Virus record (IMG/VR): IMGVR_UViG_3300043137_000503
Coordinates: 1-31,523 of that record
Direction: 5' to 3' (one strand)
DNA from: a virus
DNA length: 31,523 nt
Positions 6,437-15,525 of the stretch are shown here, one piece after another. How positions within the stretch are numbered: position 1 is the stretch's first letter; each line of letters begins with the position of its first letter. Below the pieces are notes generated by a model that saw only the letters and a program-made list of their open reading frames with translations, made no database searches and was not told where the DNA came from. Made by a program: the position numbers and the translations under genes.

Positions 6437-8518
6437 ATGACAGACCAATATTTTGCAACAAAGCCTTCAGAAGACTTCGTCCATGAAGCACATGAGAAGA
6501 TACGGGAGTACTATGGGGATTTACGAGACACAGGTCTCTTCGGTCTCATAAGCAAGAGCTATGCAGGTTATTATGGCGGCGATTTACGAGATTCTGGTGG
6601 GGCTCTTTTTGAGAGTTCGAAGCTATCCAGAAGCGGAAAGAGCGGTGAGATAACCAACCTCAAGACAAATCACTTCAGAAACCTGCTCAAGCACACTCTA
6701 CAACTTGCTACCTCACAGAAGCCAGCTCTTCAGTGCAGAGCCTCTAACTCCGACTATAAGTCCCAGTCTCAGACTCTCTTGGCAAATGGGATACTTGACT
6801 ACTATTTCAATGAGAAGAAGCTCTCACAACACTTCACCAAAGCCGTTGAACTTGCACTAGTAATGGCTGAAGGCTGGGTATCTTGCACCTGGAATGCGGA
6901 TAAAGGTGAAGTAGTTGCAATTCATCCACAGACACAAGCACCAATCTATGAAGGCGACCTTGAGTTTGAAACGCATAACATCACAGATGTAGTCAGAGAC
7001 GTATCACTCAAGAACCAGACCAACGATTGGCTGATGGTCAGAAGCTTCAAGAACAAGTGGAACCTAGCAGCAAAGTATCCAGACCTACAGGATGACTTGC
7101 TGCAAGAAACAGACACTAACTTTGACTATGAGAACTTTGAATCCTTCAGTTTCAACCAAAGACGAAACAGCAAACAATCAGACGACTATGTGACCCACTG
7201 GACCTTCTATCACAAGCCAACTGAAGCAATGCCACAGGGAAGAATGGTTCAGTTTGTTGGTGATGTGGTTCTATTTGATGGTCCAATACCCTATAGAGAC
7301 ATCCCTCTCTATGGTTGCACACCAGACACCCTTCTAAACACTCCCTACGGCTATTCTCCTGCATTTGAACTCCTTGGAGCACAGCAGGCGTTGGACATCC
7401 TCTCATCGACCATCATGACCAACCAAGCTACAAATGGTGTGCAGAACATCTGGACCCGTAAAGGGGATGACCTCTCGGTGCGTAACCTTCAGGGTGGAAT
7501 GAAGCACATCAGTTCAGAAGAGATGCCCCAACCACTTCAGCTTACCCAAACGGCAGTTGAGGTATTCAACTTTCGCCAAACCATCATCGGCGAGATGGAA
7601 ACACTGTCGGGAATCTCAGCAACAGTCAGAGGCAACCCAGAAGCAAACCTCAAGTCAGGTTCTGCTCTTGCTCTTGTAGTTTCACAGTCAATACAGTTCT
7701 CATCACTACTAGAAGCTTCCTACATGACTCTCATTGAGCAAGTAGGGACCGCAATCATCAACCAGATACGAGATTTCTCACAGACCAAAAGAGTAGCGTC
7801 TATCATAGGTGAAGCAAATAGACCCTTCCAGAAAGAATTCACCTCAGATGACATATCACAAGTAAACAGAGTCACAGTTGAACCAGTTTCACCCCTCAGC
7901 AAAACTGTCTCAGGACGAGTAGAAATAGCAAACCAGCTGCTAGAAAAAGGCTTCATTGAGAACCCCAAGCAATACCTCACAGTACTGCAAACAGGTCAGC
8001 TTGATGCTTCTTTGGAAGGCTCTAACCACGAACTGTTGAATATACGTGCTGAGAATGAAGCCCTTAAAGAAGGTAAGAAGGTCTTTGCGATAGTAACAGA
8101 CAACCATCAGGCTCACATCATTGACCACAAGTCACTTCTCGCTACCCCAGAAGCCAGAGAGAACCCAGAGTTTATAGCCTCAGTTCTTAATCACATCCAA
8201 GAGCACTTGGACCTGTGGCGTTCTGCTGACCCAGCTATCTTGCAAATCACTAATCAAGCCTTGCCTCCTCCACCTAACAACACAACTCTCTTGCAAGAGC
8301 AAATGAATCCTACGAGAGAAGGTCAACAAATGCCTCAGATGCAACAAGGTCAACCGACACAGCAAGTGAATCCTTCACAATCCGCACCTGTCCCTGCTCA
8401 AATGTTACAGCAAGAACTCCCACAGGATTCGAGACAACCAAACCAGCCAAATTTACCTTCACTTCCAGAAGGAAGTCCTCAAGAAACACAAGCAGCCTAT
8501 GAGCGATTGAACCAATAA
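6437..8518 (+). CDS. Portal protein
   Basis: 693 residues, close to P22-type portals. It forms the dodecameric ring at one capsid vertex through which terminase packs DNA and to which the tail attaches. Evidence is position between terL and scaffold, size, and a body pattern typical of P22-like portals (FRNLLKHTLQLATSQKPAL early, ETLSGISATVRGNPEANLKSG near 390, QSIQFSSLLEASYMTLIEQ near 415). The last 100 residues are Gln/Pro-rich low complexity, possibly a flexible extension into the capsid. AAGGAA supports the ATG. Exact family should be confirmed by structure comparison. Confidence 0.85.
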   Translation: MTDQYFATKPSEDFVHEAHEKIREYYGDLRDTGLFGLISKSYAGYYGGDLRDSGGALFESSKLSRSGKSGEITNLKTNHFRNLLKHTLQLATSQKPALQCRASNSDYKSQSQTLLANGILDYYFNEKKLSQHFTKAVELALVMAEGWVSCTWNADKGEVVAIHPQTQAPIYEGDLEFETHNITDVVRDVSLKNQTNDWLMVRSFKNKWNLAAKYPDLQDDLLQETDTNFDYENFESFSFNQRRNSKQSDDYVTHWTFYHKPTEAMPQGRMVQFVGDVVLFDGPIPYRDIPLYGCTPDTLLNTPYGYSPAFELLGAQQALDILSSTIMTNQATNGVQNIWTRKGDDLSVRNLQGGMKHISSEEMPQPLQLTQTAVEVFNFRQTIIGEMETLSGISATVRGNPEANLKSGSALALVVSQSIQFSSLLEASYMTLIEQVGTAIINQIRDFSQTKRVASIIGEANRPFQKEFTSDDISQVNRVTVEPVSPLSKTVSGRVEIANQLLEKGFIENPKQYLTVLQTGQLDASLEGSNHELLNIRAENEALKEGKKVFAIVTDNHQAHIIDHKSLLATPEARENPEFIASVLNHIQEHLDLWRSADPAILQITNQALPPPPNNTTLLQEQMNPTREGQQMPQMQQGQPTQQVNPSQSAPVPAQMLQQELPQDSRQPNQPNLPSLPEGSPQETQAAYERLNQ

Positions 8519-8535
8519 AAGAAAAGGAATAGAAA

Positions 8536-9495
8536 ATGTCAGAAGTAACAGCAGACGTATCCGTAGAAGCAGCCCCAGTAGAAGTTAGCGAGGGTGTAGA
8601 TACCTCAAGCGATGCAAGCTCAGCAGAAGAGTCCTTTGAGGATTTTAAAGCTCGTCTAGAGGGTGAAAAAGCTACAAAGACGAAAGAACCCAAGAAACCT
8701 ACAGAGCCCAAAGAAACAAAGCCTGAGCCCAAAGTTTGGAAGCTAAAAGTCGATGGTCAAGAAGTTGAGTTCGACGCCACGGATGAAGCGGCCGTGCAAC
8801 GTGTGGTTCAAAAAGGTCTAGCCTCGGACCGTAAGTTTCAGGAAGCTGCCAAGGTACGTCAACAAGCTGAGAATTTCGTTAAGATGCTAAAAGAGAACCC
8901 ACTAGAGGTACTTAAGCACCCTTCTCTTGGTCTCAATTTCAGGGAACTGGCTGAGAACTTCCTCTATGAACAAATTCAAGCGGAGTCTATTTCTCCAGAA
9001 GAGCGACAAGTATCCTCTGAGCGAGAGGAGCTTGAGCGGTATAGAAGGCAGGAGCAGGAAACTAAGCAGCAACAGCAAACCAAGCAGCAAGAAGAACTGA
9101 AAGACCGATATCGTCAAGATTACCAAACCAAATTTATTGAAGCTCTAGACGTTGCGGGTTTACCAAAGTCTGACTGGTCTGTGACGAGAATGGCGACTTA
9201 TATGCGTGAGGCTATTTCAAAAGGTCTCACCAACGTAACTCCAAAAGACGTAGCTCACCTTGTCAAGCAAGATTGGCTCAGTGCTCAAAGAGAGATGTTT
9301 GGTTCTCTGGATGGTGACAAGCTTATTGAAGTCTTGGGGAAAGATGTGGCTGAGAAGATTCGTTTGCATGATGTTGCCAAATATAAGCAAGGACAGCAAC
9401 AGCCTAATCAGCAGCCTGGAAAGGTCAGCAAGGCCCCCGAGAAGCAAGGCAAGAAGAAATATTCCTCAATCGAAGACATGATTAACGATATGTAA
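8536..9495 (+). CDS. Scaffolding protein
   Basis: 319 residues, between portal and coat, the usual slot. The N-terminus (1-75) is acidic and disordered, followed by a Lys/Glu/Pro stretch. A small folded segment (VWKLKVDGQEVEFDATDEAAVQRVV) is typical of phage scaffold-like proteins. Residues about 150-195 are a Glu/Gln-rich coiled coil, and the basic C-terminus (KAPEKQGKKKYSSIEDM) could bind coat. It would direct procapsid assembly and leave before maturation. AAAAGGAA upstream marks the start. Confidence 0.8.
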   Translation: MSEVTADVSVEAAPVEVSEGVDTSSDASSAEESFEDFKARLEGEKATKTKEPKKPTEPKETKPEPKVWKLKVDGQEVEFDATDEAAVQRVVQKGLASDRKFQEAAKVRQQAENFVKMLKENPLEVLKHPSLGLNFRELAENFLYEQIQAESISPEERQVSSEREELERYRRQEQETKQQQQTKQQEELKDRYRQDYQTKFIEALDVAGLPKSDWSVTRMATYMREAISKGLTNVTPKDVAHLVKQDWLSAQREMFGSLDGDKLIEVLGKDVAEKIRLHDVAKYKQGQQQPNQQPGKVSKAPEKQGKKKYSSIEDMINDM

Positions 9496-9743
9496 AAATA
9501 AATCAAGCCCAAATAATCAGTAATAGTGACGGACCAAAAATAATTTCTCGTTCCGTTGCCCAGTAATAGTAGAGAACAAATCTGACCTGTCTTCCGCTAT
9601 AGGCTTTCTCGCTAGTAAGACGCCACCGAGCCATCTGAAGAGAAACACCCTCCAAAGACCGTCTAATCGAATCTCAGTTTCACAGTTCATAAAAAACAAA
9701 TCCGCAGACAAAGCTCTGCAAACTATAAAAGGTAACAATCACC
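9496..9743 (+). promoter_or_regulatory. Untranslated leader A ahead of the coat gene with the repeated late motif
   Basis: 248 bases without a gene. It contains CCAAATAATCAGTA (9509-9522) and GTTGCCCAGTAATAGTAGA (9555-9573), each matched in the same order in leader B (11615-11628 and 11646-11665). CAGTAATAGT occurs twice here (9518-9527, 9561-9570). A possible stem GTCTT/AAGAC follows downstream. AAAAGG before the ATG at 9744 is the ribosome-binding site. A dedicated promoter or processing site for the coat gene fits its need for high expression. Confidence 0.5.
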
Positions 9744-10982
9744 ATGGCTTCAACTAAGACCTCCCTAGAAACAGCATTCAAGTACGTTCAAGAGAAATCC
9801 CTCAATGACCTCAAGCCCAACTCTTCTATTTTGCAAGACTTGGCCGGTCCTATCAAAGCTTCTGACCAACTCGGTCGTAAGTTCCTTTGGCCAGTATGCC
9901 TCAGCTTCGAGCTTGGCTTCACATTCGGTGACGGCTCTGCATTCTCGTATAACGATGACGTTGCAGGCGTTTACGAAGAAATCGAAATCGACCCAAACCC
10001 AGTAGTCCTCAAGTCTCGCCTTTCAATCGAAGCGGCCGACCGTATGGCTAAATCAGACAAAGCGGTGCTCAACCATGTTGGTCTTCGCTCTGGTCAGATG
10101 AAGATGAGCCTCTCTAAGGTAGCAGAAGTTGACTCTCTCTTGGGTCGTTCTGCAGTTGGAATCGGTGTTGCAACTTCTACAGCCAACACAAACGCAACCA
10201 CTGAAGTAATCACTTTCTCAGCTGCTACTTGGGCACCTGGAATCTGGTCTGGAATGGAAGGCGCTAAGCTTGAAGCTCGGGCAGCTGGTGTTCTTGTAAA
10301 CACTAACGCAGACCTAGTTATCTCAGCAATTGACCATGACAACAAAGCAATCACTGTAACTGGACATGCAACTGACATTGCTGCTCTAGCTGCTGCCGAT
10401 GTTTACTTCCTCAAGGGTCAATACGCAAACGGCCAATACGGTATCCACTACCAACTAGATACTTCTGGTTCTGTATTCGGTATCAACAACAGCACTTACG
10501 CTCTCTGGAAAGGTAACGAGTACGCAGTTGGTGGAGCCCTTACAGTAAGCAAGGTTCTTAAGGCTTCGGCAAAAGCAGTAAGCAAAGGCGGTCTCGATGA
10601 AGACTGTGTTCTAGTTTGCTCACCAGTAACCTTCGAAAACATGAACAGTGACATCGCTGCTCTTCGCTCACAAGATTCCAGCTACAAGTCTGAGAAGTCT
10701 GAGCAAGGCGTAAACGGAATCACTTACCATGCACAGTTCGGTAAGATTGAAATCATAGCACACCCTTTCTGCATGGAAGGTTACGCATACCTCATTCCAA
10801 AGAAAGCCCTTCGCAAAGTTGGTGCAACTGACATTACGTTTGGTACTCCTGGCAAAGATGGCGACGCATTTGAGTTGCTTGAGTCAGTAGCTGCATACCA
10901 GCTCACTGGTCGCTACAGCTTCCAAATGTTCGTCAATGCTCCTGCCAAGTGTGTTTTGCTCAGCGGAATTACCAACACTTAA
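9744..10982 (+). CDS. Major capsid (coat) protein
   Basis: 412 residues, directly after the scaffold, with its own leader and followed by a terminator, as expected for the most abundant virion protein. The N-terminal part (SLNDLKPNSSILQDLAGPI, LWPVCLSFELGFTFGDGS) follows the pattern of HK97-fold coats in podoviruses. Residues about 151-226 form a Thr/Ala/Val-rich insertion (VITFSAATW, ITVTGHATDIAAL) that looks like an added beta domain, analogous in position to the insertion domains of some coats. C-terminal ESVAAYQLTGRYSFQMFV fits the last strands of the fold. Codon choice and low-complexity runs match its neighbours. Confidence 0.85.
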   Translation: MASTKTSLETAFKYVQEKSLNDLKPNSSILQDLAGPIKASDQLGRKFLWPVCLSFELGFTFGDGSAFSYNDDVAGVYEEIEIDPNPVVLKSRLSIEAADRMAKSDKAVLNHVGLRSGQMKMSLSKVAEVDSLLGRSAVGIGVATSTANTNATTEVITFSAATWAPGIWSGMEGAKLEARAAGVLVNTNADLVISAIDHDNKAITVTGHATDIAALAAADVYFLKGQYANGQYGIHYQLDTSGSVFGINNSTYALWKGNEYAVGGALTVSKVLKASAKAVSKGGLDEDCVLVCSPVTFENMNSDIAALRSQDSSYKSEKSEQGVNGITYHAQFGKIEIIAHPFCMEGYAYLIPKKALRKVGATDITFGTPGKDGDAFELLESVAAYQLTGRYSFQMFVNAPAKCVLLSGITNT

Positions 10983-10997
10983 TCGGTCCTTCTAAGA

Positions 10998-11020
10998 GGG
11001 TCACTTCGGTGGCCCTTTTT
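10998..11020 (+). terminator. Rho-independent terminator after the coat gene
   Basis: Stem GGGTCAC (10998-11004) with GTGGCCC (11009-11015), one G-U pair, UUCG tetraloop, then TTTTT (11016-11020). It lies inside the late operon, so it probably acts as a partial terminator that keeps coat transcripts in excess over downstream tail genes. Confidence 0.9.
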
Positions 11021-11061
11021 CTTCTTTCTCCACTTTTAAAATTCAAATAAGGACACACCAA

Positions 11062-11607
11062 ATGTCATCTCTACAAATTGTAGTTAATGCCGAGGAAACT
11101 CAGGCTAAACTCATCCAAGACCTCGTAATAGACACAACCAAGACCAGAGAAGCAGCACTCGCTATCTCACAGTACTTTCGCAATGTAGCAACCGGTAACT
11201 CAACAGGCGTTATTGATGTTCACACTGGCTCAGCTGCACCCGTTGCTGCTTCAGGAACATTTACTCTCGTATCAGTTCCAGCAGATGACACTGTTGTAAT
11301 TGGTGGTGTGACCCTCACTGCAAAAGCTTCTCCATCAGGTGAGAACCAGTGGAGCCAAGCAGGAACAGACACAGTTGATGCTGCTGCTCTAGCTACCAAA
11401 ATCAATGCTCACTCAACACTCTCACAAGTCGTTACGGCCACCTCTGCTGCTGGAGTAGTTACGGTTACAGCCAAGGTCAAAGGAGTGATTGGCAATGTAA
11501 TCACTATAAGCGAGACAGGCTCATCAATTACCGCATCGGGCGCTGCTCTGTCAGGGGGCACAGGCGGAGCCACAGACTCTGCTACGACCTATACGCTCGG
11601 CCTCTAA
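11062..11607 (+). CDS. Putative capsid decoration (cement) or minor virion protein
   Basis: 181 residues, beta-rich, Thr/Ala/Val/Gly-rich, no signal peptide. A short helical N-terminus (1-55) precedes a domain (about 60-165) with the pattern TVVIGGVTLTAKA, AALATKINAH, GVVTVTAKVKGVIGNVITIS. This kind of domain recurs in phage structural proteins, and a similar segment appears in the nozzle protein of this phage (about residues 316-410). The slot right after the coat gene favours a decoration protein, though a tail component is possible. AAGGA upstream supports the ATG. Confidence 0.55.
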   Translation: MSSLQIVVNAEETQAKLIQDLVIDTTKTREAALAISQYFRNVATGNSTGVIDVHTGSAAPVAASGTFTLVSVPADDTVVIGGVTLTAKASPSGENQWSQAGTDTVDAAALATKINAHSTLSQVVTATSAAGVVTVTAKVKGVIGNVITISETGSSITASGAALSGGTGGATDSATTYTLGL

Positions 11608-11735
11608 TTCCTATCCAAATAATCAGTATCTATAAGGGCAATCTCGTTGCCCAGTAATAAGTAGAACCTCTGACTGGCGAAGAGTTGGATGGTTTCGCCA
11701 GCGTCTTAACTTAACAATCCAGTCAAAGGTTCATT
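11608..11735 (+). promoter_or_regulatory. Untranslated leader B with the repeated late motif and competing hairpins
   Basis: Shares CCAAATAATCAGTA (11615-11628) and GTTGCCCAGTAATAAGTAGA (11646-11665) with leader A, plus TCTGAC just after. A perfect 8-bp hairpin follows: 11674-11681/11694-11701 (CTGGCGAA/TTCGCCAG). TGACTGG (11671-11677) can instead pair with CCAGTCA (11719-11725), immediately upstream of the AAAGG ribosome-binding site of the HNH gene. The two pairings share bases and exclude each other. Confidence 0.5.
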
Positions 11736-12212
11736 ATGAATACACAATCCGATTTTAAAGAGATTTTAGATTATAACCCAGAGACTGTTGAGTTTACTTG
11801 GAAGAAAGCTTTAGGTACTAGAGCAAAAGCTGGTGATGTTGCTGGCCATGTTCATAAAGCTCAGGGTTATCATCAAATCAAGATTGCAGGAAAGCAATAC
11901 AAAACACATCGTCTAGTCTGGCTCTTCGAGACGGGAGAGTGGCCCAAAAACCACATCGACCATATGGACGGGAATCGACTTAACAACCACATCTCCAATT
12001 TGCGAGATGTGACGCAAAGAGAGAATAACCAGAATCTTGAATCTCATAGAAATGGTCGACTTGTAGGGTGCTACTTTTACAAGCCTCTTCAAAAGTGGAA
12101 AGCACAAATAAAAATCAACCGTAAAGCAAAGCACCTCGGCTACTTTCTAACAGAACTTCAAGCCCACCAAGCCTACCTCAAGGCATTAAACGAATTTCAA
12201 CTTCAAGCCTAA
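11736..12212 (+). CDS. Free-standing HNH homing endonuclease with AP2-type domain (second copy)
   Basis: 158 residues, paralogue of the gene at 5951: the same layout, ending in almost the same residues (LNEFQLQA against LNQFQLQA). HNH residues H58 (THRLVW), D75-H76 and N84/N88 are present, and the AP2-like domain (107-158) starts NGRLVGCYFYK. It sits between the decoration protein and tail fibre genes; its stop is ten bases before the fibre ATG, and AAGGAA there serves the fibre. It is the first gene after leader B, so its insertion may have separated the fibre gene from its original leader. Confidence 0.9.
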   Translation: MNTQSDFKEILDYNPETVEFTWKKALGTRAKAGDVAGHVHKAQGYHQIKIAGKQYKTHRLVWLFETGEWPKNHIDHMDGNRLNNHISNLRDVTQRENNQNLESHRNGRLVGCYFYKPLQKWKAQIKINRKAKHLGYFLTELQAHQAYLKALNEFQLQA

Positions 12213-12221
12213 GGAAAATCC

Positions 12222-15149
12222 ATGGCAACTAACATTACATTAAACTCAGTATCATACTCGATACCAGCTGTGGGGGAAAGTTCATGGGGAACCTCTCTTT
12301 CTGCTTTCTTAATTGCACTTCCTACAGGTGTTCTTTCAAAGGCAGGTGGCTCATTTCCCCTCACAGCAGTCGCAGACTTTGGGGCTAACTTTGGCCTCAA
12401 ATCACTCTACTTCTCATCAAGAGGTACAGCTTCATCCGCTGGTCTTATAAGACTTGCAGTATCTGATTCTATTGGCTGGAGAAATGCTGGCAACTCAGCA
12501 GACCTCTTGCTTAACTTGTCTTCTGATGCGCTTACATTCAACTCAAATCCTGTCTTAACACTTGCAAATGGTGCATCTAACACCCTCCTCAAGATGAACT
12601 CGGGAGGCACTACCTTTGAATACGGTCTGCTTGCAAACGCAAACGTAGAAGCTTCAGCTGCTATCGCATACTCGAAACTCAATCTCGCAACCTCAATTGT
12701 CAACGCTGACGTATCGACCTCAGCAGCCATTGCCCATAGTAAATTTGCGAACATAACAGCAGGCTCTGTATTGCTTGGAAACGCTTCAAACGTTCCAACA
12801 GCAACAGCCCTCTCGGGTGACGTAACTGTCAACTCATCCGGTGTCACAGCTATTTCTGCAGGTGTCATAGTCAATGCCCACATCAACGCTTCAGCTGCTA
12901 TAGCAAGAACCAAACTTGCCTCAGGAACAGCAAGCCATGTAATCATCAACGACGGCTCGGGTGTTATCTCAAGCGAAGAACAACTTGCAACATCCCGAGG
13001 CGGGACAGGACAAAACTCTACTGCCACTTTCCCTACTTCTGGTGTCGTTGTAACCGAATCCGCTACTCAGACGCTTCTCAATAAAACCATCTCGACCACA
13101 GCAGCAGCCACTGGTGCATTCTTGCTACCCCCTGGAACCACTGCTCAAAGACCTACTCCTGCATCAGGTCATGCTCGGTTTAATACTGACACCAACGAAT
13201 TTGAAGGCTATGCAAACGGTGCATGGTCGTCTATCGGTGGCGGTATCAACGAACAGGCTCTAAAGAACTACCTGAAGACCTACGCTACGGCGTCAATCGC
13301 TCCTGGCACACTGAGTACCCTTGCATCGACAACAGCGAATCTAGTGTCTCTAACAGCCTTTTATGCCGACTCAACATCGGGTACAGCTGCATTGACTCAA
13401 TCATCGTCAACGACACTGAGAGGTGCAACAAACTACCTTTCATCAGTCTCAGGCGCTGCGCTCGCAGGTACTTCATTCTTACAGTTACCTGCTTTTGCTC
13501 TAGAGGGCTCAGACCTTGGCAAGCCTGTTTCCATAAATTTTGATATTAACTCGACACTTACAAGCGGTGATTGGGATGTTGTCGTAGTTCGCTATAACAG
13601 CTCGGGAACACACCAAAGCATTATTTCAGTAGCAGGAAACGCTTCAACGGCATCTGCTACCCCAAGTGCAAGACTTCCAGGCGGTACTTCACAATTTAAT
13701 GGCTTCTTCGTTCCAGACTCAACCACTGCTGGTGACCTTTACGCACTGCGATTCAGGCGACTTGTTGGTTCTGTGCAGGTACGACTAGATACCTTGTTTG
13801 CTGGGCCTCAGCCAGTGAGAACCGGTGCACCTGTTACGGATTGGGTTAGCTATACACCCTCAGGCCCTTGGAACACAAACACAACTTACACAGGCCAATG
13901 GAAACGAGTAGGTGATTCTATAGAGCTGCTCATCGACGCCGCTTTTTCCGGTGCACCAAACGCAGCATCCGCAAACTTCACTTTTGCTCAATTGCTCAAC
14001 GGTCTGTCACTAACCGTCGATACTGCAAAATTGCCAACAGCAAGCGTTCCACAATTACCTATTGGTTCATGGGTTATTTTGGACCAGGGGGTACAAGTTT
14101 ATAATGGTGGAATTAGCACATCTGGTACAACAGCGGAATGTTACAAAGCCGCTGGTGGAGGGGTTAGCAATACTGACCCAATAACATTCGGTGCAACTGA
14201 CAACATTTCTCTACGGGTTACATTACCAATCACCGGCTGGTCATCAAACGTAACGATGGCAGATAGGGCTGTTGAGGAATACGCAAGTAACTCAAGCTCA
14301 ACAGATGCAAACGATACTACAAGTTTTGTCTACGGTGCTGCTGGTTCGCAAGGAGTTATGTCAACAACTGTGCTAACCGCTGCTCGCTCTAAGAGGGTTA
14401 GATTTCAAACTCCAATTCAAGCTACAGATAAACTGTTTTTGGAAGTTTTCGACTCCACAATGGGTGTCTGGTTTCCGCATGATACGCACAACAACGGTAG
14501 TTTTGCCTACTCTGTTCAAAACAGTGTCGGATATGGGCTTTACCTCGGCAGGGTTGCCGGAAGTACCACTGATATAGACGTCTGGTTTGAAAGATACTCT
14601 AGGGCAACAGGAGCGACCTACGGCGCTGCTGGACAAGAATGGTCCGCAGTTGCTTCGGCAGTGAACCGATTTAGGGTTCGCAAAGTCTCAGGCGGTGCGC
14701 AAGTTGGTTATCCAATCTCAGCAAGAAACATTGTTGGCGATACGAGCGGAACCGCTGTGCCTACAGGGTATGTTGGGCAGACGATAGCGACTGACTCAGG
14801 CTATAGCGCAGTTACTACAGCTACTGCTTTAACCCTTGGAAGCCTTGCTTTAACTCCCGGCGTTTGGGCTTTATCTGGAACTTTGAGAGTGAGTCAGATA
14901 ACTTCTTTAACCGGAACGAGAATTCTAGGACTTTTTTCTTTATCAACAAACTCAACATCACAAATAGACTCGTATGCGCTCATTGACGGGCCAACAATGC
15001 CAACCGCAGCGGCCGACATAATCCAAACAACCGGTCAAAGTATCGTAACAATTTCTGCAAACACAACCTATAACTTTAACATCTATGCTCTATTTTCTGC
15101 TGGTACCATGCAAGCAAAGTGCAGCATAAGAGCAGTGAGGATAGCATAA
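12222..15149 (+). CDS. Tail fibre / receptor-binding protein
   Basis: 975 residues, the largest gene. The N-terminus (SVSYSIPAVGESSWGTSLSA) is a typical virion-attachment start of phage fibres. Residues 139-153, 161-175 and 218-232 are imperfect repeats of the type NAxVxASAAIAxSKL, common in trimeric fibre shafts. Around 310-340 lies a FNTDTNEFEGYANGAW motif typical of fibres. The C-terminal half is Ser/Thr/Gly-rich beta sequence with a likely knob in the last 120 residues (WALSGTLRVSQI, YALFSAG). It would bind the host surface. No chaperone domain is seen at its C-terminus; that domain occurs instead in the protein at 21623. Confidence 0.8.
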   Translation: MATNITLNSVSYSIPAVGESSWGTSLSAFLIALPTGVLSKAGGSFPLTAVADFGANFGLKSLYFSSRGTASSAGLIRLAVSDSIGWRNAGNSADLLLNLSSDALTFNSNPVLTLANGASNTLLKMNSGGTTFEYGLLANANVEASAAIAYSKLNLATSIVNADVSTSAAIAHSKFANITAGSVLLGNASNVPTATALSGDVTVNSSGVTAISAGVIVNAHINASAAIARTKLASGTASHVIINDGSGVISSEEQLATSRGGTGQNSTATFPTSGVVVTESATQTLLNKTISTTAAATGAFLLPPGTTAQRPTPASGHARFNTDTNEFEGYANGAWSSIGGGINEQALKNYLKTYATASIAPGTLSTLASTTANLVSLTAFYADSTSGTAALTQSSSTTLRGATNYLSSVSGAALAGTSFLQLPAFALEGSDLGKPVSINFDINSTLTSGDWDVVVVRYNSSGTHQSIISVAGNASTASATPSARLPGGTSQFNGFFVPDSTTAGDLYALRFRRLVGSVQVRLDTLFAGPQPVRTGAPVTDWVSYTPSGPWNTNTTYTGQWKRVGDSIELLIDAAFSGAPNAASANFTFAQLLNGLSLTVDTAKLPTASVPQLPIGSWVILDQGVQVYNGGISTSGTTAECYKAAGGGVSNTDPITFGATDNISLRVTLPITGWSSNVTMADRAVEEYASNSSSTDANDTTSFVYGAAGSQGVMSTTVLTAARSKRVRFQTPIQATDKLFLEVFDSTMGVWFPHDTHNNGSFAYSVQNSVGYGLYLGRVAGSTTDIDVWFERYSRATGATYGAAGQEWSAVASAVNRFRVRKVSGGAQVGYPISARNIVGDTSGTAVPTGYVGQTIATDSGYSAVTTATALTLGSLALTPGVWALSGTLRVSQITSLTGTRILGLFSLSTNSTSQIDSYALIDGPTMPTAAADIIQTTGQSIVTISANTTYNFNIYALFSAGTMQAKCSIRAVRIA
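12636..12917 (+). repeat. Three 45-bp coding repeats in the fibre shaft
   Basis: Copies at 12636-12680, 12702-12746 and 12873-12917 encode related 15-residue units: NANVEASAAIAYSKL, NADVSTSAAIAHSKF and NAHINASAAIARTKL. Their DNA has diverged while the protein pattern is kept, suggesting selected structural repeats rather than recent duplication. Confidence 0.8.
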
Positions 15150-15371
15150 ATGACCTACATACTACGAGCCAAAAACGCCAACTTACCTCAATACAATCCT
15201 GAGTCAATCGTTGCCTGGAACGTTGAACCAATCCTTGAAATAGCTGCTGCTGAGCTGTGGGAACTGGTTGAGGATGTTGAAGCAGCACTTGAACTATCAC
15301 CTTTGGAACCTAAAGCTGAAGAAGCAGTAGAGCCTGAAGTTGTGGAGGAAGATGATGTTGAAATTGTTTAA
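15150..15371 (+). CDS. Small acidic protein downstream of the fibre
   Basis: 73 residues, starting directly at the fibre stop codon. The N-terminus (MTYILRAKNANLPQYNP) may be a small folded part, followed by helix (IAAAELWELVEDVEAALEL) and a very acidic Glu/Val tail. Small acidic proteins after fibre genes can be fibre assembly chaperones, but no family is recognised. It overlaps the next gene in another frame by 17 bases. Confidence 0.55.
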   Translation: MTYILRAKNANLPQYNPESIVAWNVEPILEIAAAELWELVEDVEAALELSPLEPKAEEAVEPEVVEEDDVEIV

Positions 15372-15525
15372 GTGCAGAAGAAGCTCTCTTGCCCTCATAG
15401 GGATGTGCTTACTGGCCTACTTGGGTATTCATAACAACACAGACGTTTCTCTTGCAATTGCAGGAATCTGCGGGGCTGTTGCCGGTGCTAATGCCTTCGA
15501 GAAGCGAGGTGTCAAAGATGTCTGA
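15355..15525 (+). CDS. Small two-helix membrane protein, holin-like
   Basis: 56 residues from ATG 15355, picked because GGAGG (15344-15348) is six bases upstream; ATG 15352 and TTG 15340 are in frame but worse placed. A basic start (KLFKCRRS) precedes a first hydrophobic helix (about 11-24, ALIGMCLLAYLGI) and a second (about 31-48, VSLAIAGICGAVAGANAF). Short size, two helices and the membrane protein next door fit a holin, which would form the membrane lesion timing lysis. No sequence family can be named from sight. Confidence 0.5.
   Translation: MLKLFKCRRSSLALIGMCLLAYLGIHNNTDVSLAIAGICGAVAGANAFEKRGVKDV

Noticed and set aside
304-9619. Shared 9-mer GCTAGTAAG in the origin-like region (304-312) and leader A (9611-9619)
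   Set aside because: A 9-base match between two such stretches is likely by chance and the flanks do not align.
5951-12212. Possible group I introns hosting the HNH genes
   Set aside because: terL, portal, decoration and fibre genes are intact and end or start normally beside the HNH genes, so these are free-standing homing genes, not intron-encoded.
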